This document shows, one piece after another, positions 13,901-27,629 of a stretch of 64,000 bases of DNA; positions within the stretch are counted from its first letter, which is position 1; each line of letters opens with the position of its first letter. Location: contig CP099425.1 of NCBI GenBank assembly GCA_024114885.1, positions 992,001 to 1,056,000 of the forward strand, read 5' to 3'. This stretch comes from Septoria linicola. Taxonomy: Eukaryota > Ascomycota > Dothideomycetes > Mycosphaerellales > Mycosphaerellaceae. The notes below the pieces were generated by a model. The model saw only the letters and a list, made by a program, of their open reading frames with translations. It had not been told where the DNA came from and ran no database searches. Made by a program: the position numbers and the translations under genes.

Positions 13901-14849
13901 AGGTATTATTAACCTCTATAGGATTATATAGTAAATAATATAACTTTTCCTATAGGAGAGGTAATATCTTACTAATAAATAGAATACCTCTAACTAGCTT
14001 AGTCTTTATAACTATTTAGCTATCTAGGGAGGTAAGAGTGAAATTAGGCTTCTAGACTCTAAATTACTTACTAAACTAATCCTATAATATAAGATTTACT
14101 CTAAGATTAGGAATAAATAGTACTCTATTAAGTAGAACTTCTTCTTCTAAGATTCTCTTTATCTATACTAGTCTAGAGTAGGTTATATAGAGGTATCCTC
14201 CTCCTACCTTAATCTATACTTTCTTTCTTAGTAGCTTTACTAATCTAAAGAAGGATAGTTAGTTAGTTATATAGAATAAGGTATAGGAATCTAAGAGCTA
14301 TTCTTAAGGTAATAACTTACCTTTAGCCTTAATTATAGAATAGGCTAACTTATCTTAGTTATTATCTTCTAATAGGGAATTATTATTACTTCTAGAACTA
14401 GAGTAAGTTCTAGAATTAGAACTAGAACTAGACTCTTAGGCTAAGAATCCTTTCTTTAGAAGCTTTCTAGACTTTTCTATCCTCTAAAGCTACTTATCTA
14501 TTCTCTAAATAACCTTCTTTAGCTTATTATATAATAATAACTTATAGATAGCTTTCTTAATATATCTAGTATTCTTTAGTAAAAAGGATCTTCTAACCCT
14601 CTCTCTAAGGAATAATCTCTAAGGATCCTTCTAGTTCTTAGTACTATTTCTCTACTAGGATAGTTTCTTAGTAGTAGAGAGGTTAGAATAATCTTTTAAC
14701 TAGTACTTCCCTTTCTTATAGAGCTAGTATATTAGTAAAGACTTTCCTTAGTAGAGCTACCTAGAATAGAATATAGCTAAACCTATATCTATCTTATCTA
14801 GATTATCTCTTACCTTTTAGGACTTAAGTAGAAGGAGAATAGTATCTAT
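11000..14849 (-). pseudogene. Copia polyprotein remains, copy 1 (RNase H, RT, integrase; RIP-degraded)
   Basis: On the minus strand the frame near 11150-11220 reads SKKQKSIAISIIEAKYIA, a clear relic of the Ty1/Copia RNase H motif. Near 11800 LIYINDIPITIERLEDIL stands where the RT motif LYVDDilit is expected, with both catalytic Asp positions altered toward Asn or retained in degraded form. RKxK-rich gag-pre-integrase and integrase sequence follow at about 13.0-13.9 kb (including SIRANNTREITTLIK, the relic of SDNGgEf). Gene order on the minus strand is integrase, RT, RNase H, which defines Copia rather than Gypsy. Former Gln/Trp codons are stops throughout. Confidence 0.82.
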
Positions 14850-15840
14850 TAGTAAGGTAAAGGCCTACCTATATACCGTACTTAGTAGTTTTAGTATAAA
14901 AGTAAAGTAGTAGCTCGTTTCTAAGATAGTAATATTTACTCTACTTAATTAATTTAAAATCCTACGGTTCTAGTATAGGCTCTTAGTCTTAGGACTACTA
15001 GTTTAAGCTCGTTACTACTAGTTAATATACGTATTATAAGACTATTACTCTCTAAATAGGTCTTGTTCTATAGCGACCGCTCTTATACCTACCTAGGAGG
15101 TTAGTATTAAAGTAGTTATTATCTATTAATAGAGCTAAAGGTAGGGCTATCTCTTCTCTTATATACCGGGACTAGAAGCGTAGAGGGTAGATAGTAGCCT
15201 TAAAGCGAGAACTAACGTACTATAAACATTAATAAGAGGCCTAAAGGAGCCTACGTAAGAGGCGACTTAAAGAGCTATAGTAACGTAGAAGCCTCTAGAA
15301 GGTAGATATCGCTCTAACCTAGAAAAGTTATAAACCTCTAGTATCTCTTAGTACAGATCTATTCGGTAATTATCGTATAGATAGTAAGGCGACTTACTAT
15401 ATCGGAGATTTACTTAGAGTCTCTATACCTATAATAGTCTTCGATTAGACCCCGGTTTAGTATAAAAACGCTCTTATTTAGATAGCGTAGAGGCTATAGG
15501 ATAGGCTAGACCTATCTAGGTAATCTCGTATCCTCTAGTATATAGATCGCTTAGAATAAGCTCTAGTACAGCGTTAGACGCTAATCGTTTAGCTAAGGAT
15601 ACTAATTACGTCTAAGGCTCTAGACCCGGTATATAGTATAGGCTAACGTAATATTATACTACTATAGTTATATAGCGAATTACTCGAATAAGCGAGATAG
15701 ACGCGCCTAGCTATAAACGGTCGAACTATACGATACGATATACCTTACTTATTAGGTATAATCGATATAGCTCTAGTATTATAAAGAAAAGTTTAACGTT
15801 TACCTTTAGATAGCTAATAAAATTTTAGACTCTTATTTTT

Positions 15841-15865
15841 TAGTTATCGTTTTAAACGATAACTA
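15841..15865. repeat. 25-bp perfect palindrome in the leader of Gypsy B
   Basis: Identical to the palindrome at 3328-3352 and at the same distance (991 bp) from the LTR start. Confidence 0.9.
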
Positions 15866-16209
15866 TATTTTATTTAAAAACCTTAATTAAGGAGAGTATA
15901 ATATACTCTTAGAATATCTTCGAACGAGCTCTATAAGTAAATTAGTATCTACTAGCTAGCCTAAAATACTAGAGAGTAGCTTATCTAACTAGCTTAATAA
16001 ATAAATTCGAAGATCTCTAGTAAAGCTACTACCTACTTTTACTTTATTCTCTCTACTAGATAACGATATATCTATAGAAGCGGAGGACTAAGGAGGTACT
16101 AACCTTAACCCTAATACTAATATCTTTTAAGGACCGAACTTAGAAGGTAGACTATCTATAGCGTAGTTCTAGCTACTTATAGAGACTATCTAAGTAACCT
16201 AAAGCTAGA

Positions 16210-19200
16210 AGGTAATTATCGCTTAGGTTCCGCTACTACCTAGCTCGGACTAGAATCTCTTCTTTAATAGAGAGAACGTAACCGAGTATATTAAGCGTTT
16301 TAAAGTACTATATAGTAACTACGCTATTCTACTTATTAATAATAATAAGTAGCTTTATAAGAAGTTACTTACTTAGGTTATAGTTATCTAACGTAGACGA
16401 TACTAGCGCCTTAATAGTTTCTACGACCGAGACTACGCTAAGTTCAAGGAGTTAATTATTAAGGAGTACTAAAAGTACGATAATATATATATACTTAGAA
16501 ACTACTACTATATAGAGAACCTTTATAAGGTCAACTATAGCGAGGATAATAATCTCTTAGAATACTTAAGGTAGTTTATACTCTACTCTAATACTATACC
16601 TACTTCGTATATAGACGAGCGCTTCTATACTCTTCTATTTATACGAGGCCTTCTATTTCGTTTTAGTAAGAGACTCTAGGCCTATCTTAGGTTAGACCTT
16701 AATAATAGTAACTTAGATTATAGTAAGCTCTTAAAGATAGCCTAGCGTTAGATTAATAGTAATAAGGACTTTAAATTAGAAGTATATAACGAAGGTAGTA
16801 GAGATATCTAGTAGTTATACGAAGTAGTAAAGAAGTCCGCTCTAAGACTAAACTCTAAGTTTAAGGCTAGAGAAACAGTAGTCTATAAAGGCTATAAACT
16901 AGTAAGCGTCGATAATATTACTACTAGTATATAAGACCTCGTAATTACTACGATTCGTTGACTCGAAAAAGGAGGTCTATAGCTACTATACCTATCGATA
17001 GGATAGTAGGCGAAGTCTTACGATTACGACTATCTATATATTCTAAGGCCTACTTATAGCTAGGAGATTTTAATTAACTTAGCTATAATAGATAATAGGT
17101 TAATAATTAGAGCCTATATAGCGATCGCTCTAAAGATTTTAGGTTATTAGATATATAGGCTCGAAGGCTATATAGCTACAAACTACGAGTACCTATAGTA
17201 GTTCGAGACTAAGAGCTTAATATATAGAGATCTAAAGACCGGCATTATATACTATAGAACGCCTCGCTTAGGTATAGAAAAGATATAGTACTACTAGGAT
17301 AAGGAACTACTAAAGCTATTCGTATTAATAGGAGTATTAGAGTAGCGCTATAGAAAGATTAATCTTAAAAATATAGATCGTTTACTAACGCTAAGAGCGA
17401 GCTAGTAGAGGATAGCGAATAAGGTAGCTAGTATCGATAGTTCTATTAATATTAGCTAAGTCGCTTCTATTATATAGGAAGATTAGGACGATCTAATCGG
17501 CGCCTACGTAGCTAGAGATAGCGTAAAGACAAAGTAGAACCTAAACCCTTCTCGTCTAGTCGAAGGATAGCTAATAGGAGTATAGAAGCGAATTACGACC
17601 TAGGCTATAGCTATAAGAACCTACGCTTATCGTTACTCTTATATTAAAGATATTAAAGATAAAAACTAGCTAGCTCCTTACCTTATAGATATAGAGAAGT
17701 TAGAGGATTCTTAAACTTAGAGACGTAATAACGATAAGATCGAGGATAAGTAGATATACGACTACCTAAATAGTCTACTAGTTCTAGTCGCTCCTACGTA
17801 TATTTAAAAGTAGAAGAAGGCTAAGGAGCCTCTAAAGACTAAGCGTATAGACAACTACCTTCGAGCTACGTACGCTAATAATAACGCTAACGTCTTCTAG
17901 ATAGATAAAATACTCGAATCTAAGGTCTAATTAAGCTTAGTAGAGATTATTCTCTATAGCGAGTAAGCGTCGTATTCCTTATAGAGTCGTATTCTAAACG
18001 ATATAGATCTACGTAAGAAGCTTAATAAGCTCCGTATAAAGAAGCGTATAAATAGAGATAGTAGAGCTAAGATTAGCGTATATTCCTTACTATCTAAAGC
18101 CTTTAGCGATATAGTAGAGGAGCTAACGATAGCTGTTTTAGCGACCGATATTAAGGCCTTCTAGGCTACTACTATAGCGATTAATATAGTAAAACCTAGG
18201 CCCGCTTCTAAGCTTTACGAGAGGACTAATAATATCCTTCTATTATTTAATAATATCTATTAAATTATTCTAAGTATCTACGTGCCTACGAAGTATAGAT
18301 CTCGAATAATAGCTTACGAGTCTTTAATCGACGAAGGAGCTAAGTTAATAATTATACTAATCGAATATGTTCGAAAGCTTTAAGTCGGTATAACCTCTCT
18401 TAGTAATATTACTATAGGAGGTATTAGAGGTAAGGTTACTTTCGTTAAGTACTACCTAGAGGTATTAATCGATACCTTTAATATAAGAGTTACTATACTA
18501 TTTCTAGTCTTACTAGTAAATAGCCCGATCTTACTTAGCTAGCTATAAGCGTAGCGAGTACGCCTAGCTTCTAAGAACTACGATAATAGCTCTTAAGAGA
18601 GCTTAATTAGTACTCTAGATAGCTATATTATTATATTTACTAGTTTTAATAGCCGTAGTAATATACGTACTATAGAATAAGTTCTAGGAAAAGCTAGAGT
18701 ACTAAGGAACTAGCTCTAGTCGATAGTACGAGTTTAGTAGAGGCTCTAATACGTATATCGCGTCTAGGTTTAGTAGAAGTTAGTATCCGAACTCTAACTT
18801 TTAGTAATTATTAGCTAAAGAATATAGGGTATACTATCGAGGACTCTAGATCTTATAATAGCGGAGAGTAGAGAGAGGGATTATAAGCTTTTTAAGCTTC
18901 TACTACTCTTTCCGTATAAGGTTTAGTAGTTAGAGATAAAAACTCTACTTAGGAAGGTTAGCTAGTAGAATATTCTATAGTTACCTTTTTAAACGATAAT
19001 TACGTTATACCTCCTATACTATACCTTAAACTATACTAGTAGTATAGATAGATAAGCGATTAGTACTAGTGTTCGTTTATAGTTACTAACAGCCTTAAAC
19101 TCCTAGAGAATTAAGTCTTTAACTATCTTACGTAGTAGTTATCGTATACGAAGGTAATCTACTTCGGAGATTATTTTATAGCGGACTTAATTAGATAAAG

Positions 19201-22200
19201 TACCTCTCTACGATAGTAGCTCGAACTATTAAGATAGGTTAATTATAGCTAGACTTAAATATAGTATAACTATCTCGTAGTAGCGGCCGTTAAAGGTAAC
19301 GTCGCTAAATTTAGCTAAAATAGTCGACTTAAGAAGCTTTTACTAGCTACTAGCGAAGCTAAACTAGCTTATACTAACGAGCGAGACTTATACTAGGGTA
19401 TTAGGTATAGTTTTAAAGAGGCTATACTAGTACCTTAATCGAGCTAAGGTTTAAATTATAGAGGCGAATACTTAATAATTACCTATAGGAAGCTTAGAGA
19501 GACGGAGCTAGCTATCTAAGAACCTAGACCCTACGACAAGGTTATCTCTAATAAAGTAGACGACGAGCTTAGCGAAGAGACGTACGTTATCTTAGCCGCT
19601 ATTAATATAGTAGTAGAGAGAGCTCGTAATAAAGAAGCTATAGGGTAGCGGGAGCTAGATAACTATATTAGCGCCTATACTCTTTATAAGCGAGTTACTA
19701 ATAAGATCAAACTAGTAAATACTAATATTACTATAATAGATAACTTAAACCCTAGCGGATTAAAGGACTAGTAACGGACTTATATTAAGAAGGAAGCGGC
19801 TATACTACTTAGTACTAGACCTTACGATAGTAAGTATCTAACTAAGAGGTTCTCGACGATCGAGCCTAGATTACGCCTAACGCCTAAACAGCTTATAAAG
19901 TTCAAACCTAGTATAGAACTACTACTAAAGGAGCTAGATTTATTATACTATATACTAAAGAATCGAGAAGCTACCTTTACGTAGGACTTTACGTATTTAG
20001 GCCGAATTAATCCTAATATTACTCTACTATAGAAGATTCGAATAGTTCCTTACGAGCTATAGTAGTACCTAGGCTTTAAGCTAAACCTATCGCTACGATA
20101 TATCGTAGAAGATATACTAAGATAACGAATCTAAGCTAGAACTCTTAAGCTATACTATAGTGCCTATTAGAATCTATACTTTCTTATTAGTAAGAAAATA
20201 GAGGTAGATAAGCTAAAGAAGTATTAGTTAATTAACGTAGCTTAGAAGTTTAATTAAGTTACTATAAGAGATTCGAACTTACTACCTAACGCTAAGGGTT
20301 TCTCTAAGGACTTTACTAGTTACGCGCTAGCCTCGTTAGTTAATATCTTCTCTAGATATAACTAAATTCTACTCGATAAATTATATAGAGACCTTATAGG
20401 CTTTAACTTACCGCTAGGCTTATTATAGTAGATAACGTTACTATAAGGAGCTACGAATTCTATTACCTAGTTCGTTCGTATTATTAATTAAGTACTTATA
20501 GAGTATGTCTCGTATAAAGTATAGCCGTTCCTTAATAATATTAGTATTAAAGAGCCTAAGACGAAGTACGATAGTAAAGAGGTTAAACCTAGCCTCTACT
20601 ATTACGTTATTAAATATATTATAGCTATAGACGACGTCCTCTATAATATAGAACGAGCTAATATAACCGTGGCTTTTAATAAGCTATAGCTCTATTACGA
20701 ATAACTAGTAATCGTTAGTTACCTTACTAGTATCGATAGTCGCTATCTAGACTTTACGAGAGTAGCGAAGATTAAGAAATAGCCGACTCTAGAGAATTAG
20801 AAGAAGGTTCGAATCTTCCTCGGCGTAGTTACGTACTACTATATCTAGGTTAAAGGTTTTACGATTATCCTTACTCTACTATTTAAACTCTTATAGAAGG
20901 ATACTAAATTTTAATAGACTACTAAATACTAACTAGCTAAAGACGTCGTCTTAAAGGTACTAGTTTCAGCTCTAGCCCTAGTTACTCTTAACTATAGAGA
21001 AGGAGTAGGACTTATTATCGTAGGCGTAGATTCGAGTAGTAAAGGTTAGAGATATATACTTTTCTAATATAATCGAGACGAGCTACTTCTCTACTATCTA
21101 GTTCGGTATAAGTCTAGCCTATTTAACCTAGTAGAAGTTAAGTATAATACTAGAAAGCGTAAATGCCTTAGCGTACTAAAGGTATTAAAGAAGCTAAAGC
21201 CGTAGCTATTTAGAGTATACTTCTAACTAGAGATTAATATAAATACCCTCGTTTACTAGCTTAATAAGGCTATCTCTAATTTACTAAATATAGTAATAAC
21301 GCGCTAGCTAGTATAGATCTACCTCTTCGACTTTAACGTTATATATATTCCTAGTAAGAAGTATATAGCTCCGGATTCGTTATCGAGAAAGCCTACTATA
21401 CCTAAAGATATAAAAGCTATAGAATAGGAAGAAGACGTAGATCTAATAATTAATAAGTAATTCTTCGATACCTTTTACGTTAACGCTTTCTCTATATAAG
21501 TAATTTAGAGCGAGCTACCTATAATTAATAAGATCTACTCTTAGGAGTTAATAAATATCGCTTTTATACTTATACGAATATAAAGACCTAAAAGAGTTTC
21601 TAATAACGAGTATAAGCGGTTAAGGAAGAAGTATTAGCTATTTTATATTAAGAACAACTAGCTCTAGCGCTAAGAGCGAGTAGCTAGACCTCTATAGCGA
21701 GTTATTAACGAACCTAAAGCGCGAGCTCGTATTATTAAGGTATACTATTATAAGAACGGTTATTATAGCGCTAAATAGACGTATAATCTTATCTAGAAAC
21801 GATAGTAGTAGGATAGAGTCTAGGCTTAAATCTCGCTCGCTATTTAGTAATATACTATTTATAGTCTTTAGTATAAGAGATAGGTACCTAGAGAACTATA
21901 GATCCTACTCTAAGTTATAGTCGGCTAGCGATAATATATCGATAGCTTATATATCTCGAAGAACTATTCGTTAATAGTTATACGCGAATCTCTATCGCGC
22001 TAGCTAGAAGTACGTATATTCTAGTACCTAGCGAAGAGTATCTCCTTAGTATAGATAGTAAGGTTTATATAGGAAGAGATCTTTTACTAATAGAGTACTA
22101 CTATAGAAGTTATCCTCGATAACTATAAGACTAACCTTAGTAACGTAGAGAAGCTACTACTATTATATAGTATTAAACGTATTAATATTTCGCTATACTA

Positions 22201-23050
22201 CTCTTAGTCTAACGCTATTATTAAAGTTAGCTATAAGACAATATTAGACGCTTACTTAAAGCTCTCTAATAGCGGCCTTTATACGATTCGTAACTATATT
22301 CTAGCAGTTCTATAGGCAGAGAGAACGATAATAGTCTCTACTACTAGCCTAATACTATCGGAGGTAATAATTAGGCGTAACGTAGTACTACTAATCGAGC
22401 TAGAATACTATACCTTCTAGATTATAGATTAGAGTAAGGTTAAGACTAGAGTAGAGCTTCTTACGATTCGAGCTTAAGCCTTAGAAGCTATAGAAACGAC
22501 TATAGAAGAAGGACGACTACGTTAATAGCGTCTCTAAGAATAGAATAAGGCGTACTTCGATAAATATCGCTATATAGATCTTACTATACTAAAGGAAGGA
22601 GATCTCGTATTAGTATACTACTCTAAGTTAAAAACTAGCTTCTCCTATAAGCTTACGTTTAGGTAGGAAGGCTCTTTTAAGGTATCTAAAGTATTATAGA
22701 GAGGTATATTATATAAGCTTAAGGAACTAGATAGCTCTAAACGAGAGTATATCTATAAGAGAATAGACCTTAAGAAATATACCTTTTTATAAAAGAACCT
22801 AAAGCTAGTTCTAGATTAGGTTAAACTAGAAGAAGTACTACTACTAATAGAGAAGGTTATAGAACTAGGCCTTCTACCTAGGTATAAGTATCTATAGATC
22901 TTTATTAGTAAGCTATTAGTAATAACTTAAGAAGAAAGAGAGAGTTATATACGCTAGCTACTAATAGAGCTTAAAGAAGAAGTAGAAGACTTAGTAAGCT
23001 AAAGGCTAAAGCTAGCCTAGTAGAGCTAAAGAAGTAGAAATTCAATAAGT
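16210..23050 (+). pseudogene. Gag-pol of Gypsy copy B (RIP-degraded)
   Basis: This has the same domain order as copy A: gag about 16.2-18.25 kb, protease near 18.3 kb, RT about 19.9-20.9 kb, RNase H about 20.95-21.4 kb and integrase about 21.8-22.7 kb. Because it is not interrupted, the integrase tail can be read. A stretch near 22.6-22.8 kb (GDLVLVYYSKLKTSFSYKL, then the relic of a WxGPFkV motif and YKLKELDG) is the GPY/F-type C-terminal module of Ty3/Gypsy integrases, followed by a charged tail. Stops at former Gln and Trp codons and loss of ATG make it non-coding. Confidence 0.82.
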
Positions 23051-23143
23051 AATACTTAATTAGGAGTACGAGCTAAGATCTAGCTACTAAAGCCTAGCCT
23101 CTACTATAAAAGAGCTAATCTTCCTAAGATCGTACTATCCTAA

Positions 23144-23390
23144 GCGCCTCTTTTATTCTTAGAGCTACTATCGAGCTCTAATCTAACCTTCCTAAGCGCT
23201 TCTTTTAGTTCTAAAGCTACTATTAAGCTCTAATTAGAGCTTCCTAAGCTTATAATTTACTAGACTAGTAGAAATCTAGCTAAATCTTAGCTATCTCGAG
23301 TACTTCTTTTATTCCTAGAGCTACTATCAAGCTCTAATCTAAGCCTCCTAAGCTTCTCTTTTACTAGATTAGTAGAAATCTAGCTAATCC
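23144..23390 (+). repeat. Imperfect tandem repeats after pol of Gypsy B
   Basis: Units of about 51 bp with the core gagctactatcgagctcta followed by cttcctaagcg occur at about 23144-23194 and 23195-23246. A third copy lies at about 23301-23350. They are interleaved with a second repeat, actagtagaaatctagcta, at about 23267 and 23371. They may encode a repetitive C-terminal tail or lie in the 3' untranslated region. Units differ mainly by transitions, so they were probably more alike before RIP. Confidence 0.7.
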
Positions 23391-24029
23391 TAACTATCTT
23401 AACGCTATTTTCTATAGCTAAGATAAGTATCTATATAGCTAGTTACTTCTCTAAGCTTAACTTTTAAGTATAGATTCTATATCTACTAGTTAACCTACTA
23501 TCCTATTCCTTTTTCTAAGTCTTAAGTCTACTATCGCTATAAAAGTTAGCTATTCTAAGCTACTTTCTACTACTAGGTCTTAAAAATCTAAGCTAGACCT
23601 ATACTCTCGAAGCTCTTTTCTACTAGCGATTTCTAAGGTTAGTACTATAATCTACCTTCCTAGAGCTTTTTTCTATTACTAATCGGCAAAGAATTACTAA
23701 AAATATTAGTTTCTAGTAGAGAATTCTTAAAGTTTAAGGTTTTTAGCCTATATAAAAATAGAGAAGCTTGAATCTTTAGTAATAACGGCTCTAATAGCTC
23801 CTTTCTAGCTATTAATTATAGCGCTAGTAGTCTCTTACGATATAGAAAGCGCGATCTAGTAAGTCGACTAGGTATATAAAAAATAAGGCTCTTTTAAGTT
23901 AGTAGGAGTAACGACGACGATATCTAAGTCTTAGTCCTCGTTAGCGATAGTAAGGTATATACTACGATAGTTAGTAGTAGCGTTAGTAGTATATAACGAC
24001 TATAGAAGCGTTAAGGTAAAGTAAACTTT

Positions 24030-24054
24030 TAGTTATCTTTTTAAATAATAACTA
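24030..24054. repeat. Copy of the 25-bp palindrome before the unknown frame
   Basis: This resembles the Gypsy leader palindrome (21 of 25 matching) and keeps dyad symmetry apart from a few transitions. It lies about 70-90 bp before the start of the unrecognised reading frame. Confidence 0.6.
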
Positions 24055-24119
24055 AAACTTATATAACTAAGCCTTATATATAGACCCCTAATCCTAACGA
24101 TAGTTACGCTACTACGATA

Positions 24120-27100
24120 AGGTATATAATTAGGCTACTTTTACGCTCTAAACGATCTCTTCTTCCTTATTAACTATTAATTAGTTACTATAGAGCCTTA
24201 CTTCTATTAAGGTCGATTCTTATCTTTCGTTACTACCTAGTAACGCTACCTAGCTATTTATATACGTAAGTAGTAACTAATATAATAGAAAACTCTTTAA
24301 CCGGTTACGCGCCCGACCCTCCTCGCTATTTAAGTTACTCGTTACTAGTTACGCGCCTTATATCGCCTTAAGCTACTAATACGACTATTTAAAGACGTTC
24401 TCTTTCTCTATCGTATATAAAGAATAAGACTTCTTCTTTCTAGTATTCTTTAACGCCTAAACGCTTATTAAGACTAGCGCTTTCGCCTTCTACCTCGCCC
24501 GTTCGAAGTCCTATATAAGAACTACCTAGATAAGAGTCTCTAGAAAAACGATAAAAGATAGCTTCTTTAAGTTCTATATAAGATATAGCGCTCGCTTATA
24601 CTAACCGTAAAGGCTCTCTTATTAGTTTCTAGGCTTTAAGTAGACCTCTTACTAGTATAACAAACCTTAATAACGCTACCGAAGCTATTCTATTACTAGA
24701 AACGCTATAAGAATAAGAGGAGAGTATCGACTTAGTACTTAAGTAAGTCGAGAAAGTAAATAATAGAATAAAGATTAGTATATTTAACTTCTTTAAACGC
24801 CTCTTAGCTAAGATTTTACTAAAGTATCTTAATACGTAGAGTATAAAGCGCGATAATATAAAGAAGATACGCTAAGAAGGCCGAGACTTAGTAAAAGAGA
24901 GAAACTTAATTTAGTAGTAGCTATATATAGAGTTTAGGTATAAGTAGAACTTTCTCTTTCTTAACTAAGTCTTATATAATAAAGAGATACTTAGGAACCT
25001 TCGTTAATAGTTAAATAAGTATAAAAGCGTCTTCGAAGAGAGCGAGCCTAAAGACTAGGTTTTCTTAATATAGTAAAAGTAAGATCGCTTCTATTAGTAG
25101 ATAGCGAATATATTCTCTTATAGCTAGTATTTTCAACTATAGAGAAGTAAGAAGACTCCTAGCTCGTAGAGCTTAGGCTTTATTAATACGAACTTAGATA
25201 GGAGACGCTACTAGAATAAGTTTAAGGTAGAGCTCTCGTAAGTCGACGTATTTAGCTATAAGATAAGAGAAGCGCGCCTAGAGGCGAGCTATAAACTTAA
25301 TTAGTATAGATTTATAGTAAAGCTTACTAAGAGAGAGCGTAAAGAAGAGACCTTCGAAGAACTAACTTACGTGTTCCTAGTAGCGAAGAGACGGTCTTTA
25401 ATATCCTATAGACTATTACCTCCTCTTAGAAATCTAAGATCTAATAGACGACCCTCCTCCTCTATACCTAAGAGCCTATCCTTATCTAGTCCTACTCGAA
25501 ACTCTAGTTAAGAAAGAGAAGGTAATTTACTTACGACTCTAGAGCCTCGTCCTAGAGATTCTATATCGCCTAGTACTATATAGAGGCTAAAAGCTTAGTT
25601 AGAGAAGTTAACGCTAAGCTCTATAAAGAAGCCTACGCCTATTCTTTATAAGAGTAAGAGGCTTACTAGAATTCGCGCTAGAGAAACTATTATTAACTCG
25701 ATTAAAACTTCTCCTATACTAAGTACTTTAGGTAATAGCGATCCTATATAAGACTAAGAGTTACCTACGATAGAGCCGCTACTAGAGTTATAACGCCTAT
25801 CGCTAATCGTACTAGAAGATAATAGTAGAATAGAGCTAGAAAGCGACTTAGAACTTAATCTACGTTACTAGGCTTATATAAAGAATAGTATTACTTCTAA
25901 AGTCTACTACTATATAATCGTTAGTAGTACTCTCGAAGAGGTTAATAATATTTAGAAGAAGAAGAAGGTAGCTAAGAGCTACGCTTTAATCGATTTTCCT
26001 CTATACCTTAGCTAGCCTCTTTATAAAGAATATATAGCTAAGATAGGTAATACTATAGGTTTAAAGCTTCTAAGGACGGCTAAAGTAACGTATACTCTCT
26101 ACTAGCGTATTATTTAGATAGGTAGTATAGCTAATCTCTAAGCCTTTATCGCCTAGAATACTTAAAATTAGACGTAGTTTAAGCTAGAAGCGAATACTTT
26201 CTTCTCTAAGCCTATAGGACATACTCGTTATAGTAAAAAAAGTATTAATACTTAGGAACTAGAAGACGATATTAACGCTCTAATACGCGAGGTAGGTAGA
26301 AGCTATCTTAGACCCTTCTAGTTCGTAGTAACTAAAATAGACTTAAAGGTTACTTCTAATATCTATTAGAGGGCTTAGGAGCTTTTAGACTACGATAGTA
26401 ATAAGAGTACCTAGACCGACTATAGCTTCCTCTTTTATTCTCTTTCTACTAGAGGCCTATTTTAGATTCTAGACTCCTTACTCGAAACTATATAGTAAGA
26501 GTTCGTACTATATCGATAGTATAATATAGCTATTAGTTAGTATAGTTAGTCTTATAGTATATAGTACTCGCTATCCTAATAGCTTCTTCGCTAGTATCCT
26601 CTACTATAGCTATATTAGCTAGTTACTACCCCGTATACGATCGTTAAATACGTAGCCTACCTATCTACTACCTTTTATATCTTCGACGATAAGGCTAGTT
26701 CTAACTACCTTAACGGCTTCTAGTATATCGCCTTAAACGAGAATATACTACTTAAGAAGAAGGGCCTTAATTAGGTTTAGTTTATAGTCTCTCTAGACAA
26801 TACTAGCGATAGAGGACGACTTTTACTAACCTCTAACGTAGTTAGTAATAGGCTCTTTAACCCTAAGAAGGTAAAGTAGCTAGCGAGGCGTATTATCTCT
26901 AATAAGTAAAGCTATAGTATAGGCTTCGTCGAGACTATAGCTCTAGTAATTACTAATAATATAAAAGCTAACCTTAAGCTTAGTTAGAAGAATCCTTATA
27001 CTAATATAGGCTCGCTAGTTATTTCGTACCTCTATATCCCTTAGTAGTATACTCGTATAAGCGAATAGTATCGTATAATTCCGATAGTGTTTCTAGCCTA

Positions 27101-27600
27101 CTCTAATAGTCGTACGTTAGATAAGCTATCTAATAGTAATTATATTAACGTTCTTATAATTTATAGCGTATATCTCTATTATAAACAGATACTCTTTATA
27201 GCTTCTAGTACTATATACCTTATACGAGCGATAAAACCTTTCGCTATAGAGGTACTATTAACTAGCCTAAGCTCGATTTCCGATATCTTAGTAGGCTAAG
27301 TTCTATAGACGGATTAGGTAGTAAGTATAGAAATAAAGAAACTCTTTAGTATAAGTAAGGAGGAGTTTAAGGTCTATATAGCTAAATAGTAGGCTATAGC
27401 TAAAGCTTAATTCGATATCGCCTACGCTATAGCTATAGATATTAAGGAGTAGGTGTTTAGCGAAGCTAGCTTTATAAGCGTAGATAGTAACTTAGAAGTA
27501 TTAGTATTAAAGAAGAGAGAGGCTATCTCTAAGGAAATCTCTAAGGATATAGTAGAAGAGTAGCGTCTAGTAAATAATAATCGGGTCTAAGAAGATATTT
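24120..27600 (+). pseudogene. Unrecognised long reading frame, possible extra ORF of Gypsy B (RIP-degraded)
   Basis: Frame 3 of the plus strand can be read for about 1150 codons with only TAA and TAG interruptions, each explicable as a former CAA, CAG or TGG. The conceptual protein is rich in Leu, Ser, Lys, Arg and Gln, with a basic N-terminal half (about 24.4-25.5 kb, including a Ser/Pro-rich stretch near 25.47 kb). The more hydrophobic C-terminal half includes 27087-27299, the only piece of the whole RIP block still open for 70 codons. I recognise no retroviral, transposase or helicase motif. It could be an additional ORF carried by the retrotransposon, or the product of another element inserted after pol. 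The palindromes on both sides favour the first view but do not prove it. Confidence 0.5.
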
Positions 27601-27604
27601 TTAG

Positions 27605-27629
27605 TAGTTATCGTTAGAAAAGATAACTA
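27605..27629. repeat. Copy of the 25-bp palindrome after the unknown frame
   Basis: The left arm tagttatcgtt and right arm aagataacta match the leader palindrome of the Gypsy copies; the centre differs. It closes the interval opened by the similar site at 24030-24054. Confidence 0.6.

Larger units (their letters stand above)
9852..14849 (-). mobile_element. Ty1/Copia LTR retrotransposon, copy 1 (minus strand, 5' end missing)
   Basis: The left end starts tattaaaagtagagagcg, matching Copia copy 2 at 31829 (tactaaaagtagagagcg). It reads as the 3' terminus of a minus-strand element. A putative 3' LTR of about 464 bp (9852-10315) is followed by a pyrimidine run on the plus strand, i.e. a polypurine tract in the element's own direction. 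RNase H, reverse transcriptase, integrase and gag-side sequence then follow leftward-transcribed. The element lies inside integrase of Gypsy A and is cut at 14849 by the start of Gypsy B, so its 5' LTR and most of gag are not present. Confidence 0.85.

Noticed and set aside
27087..27299. A 70-codon open frame inside the RIP block as an expressed small gene
   Set aside because: It starts at GTG, lies in the middle of a much longer frame full of TAA/TAG stops, and belongs to the degraded ORF 24.1-27.6 kb. It is a chance gap between mutated codons.
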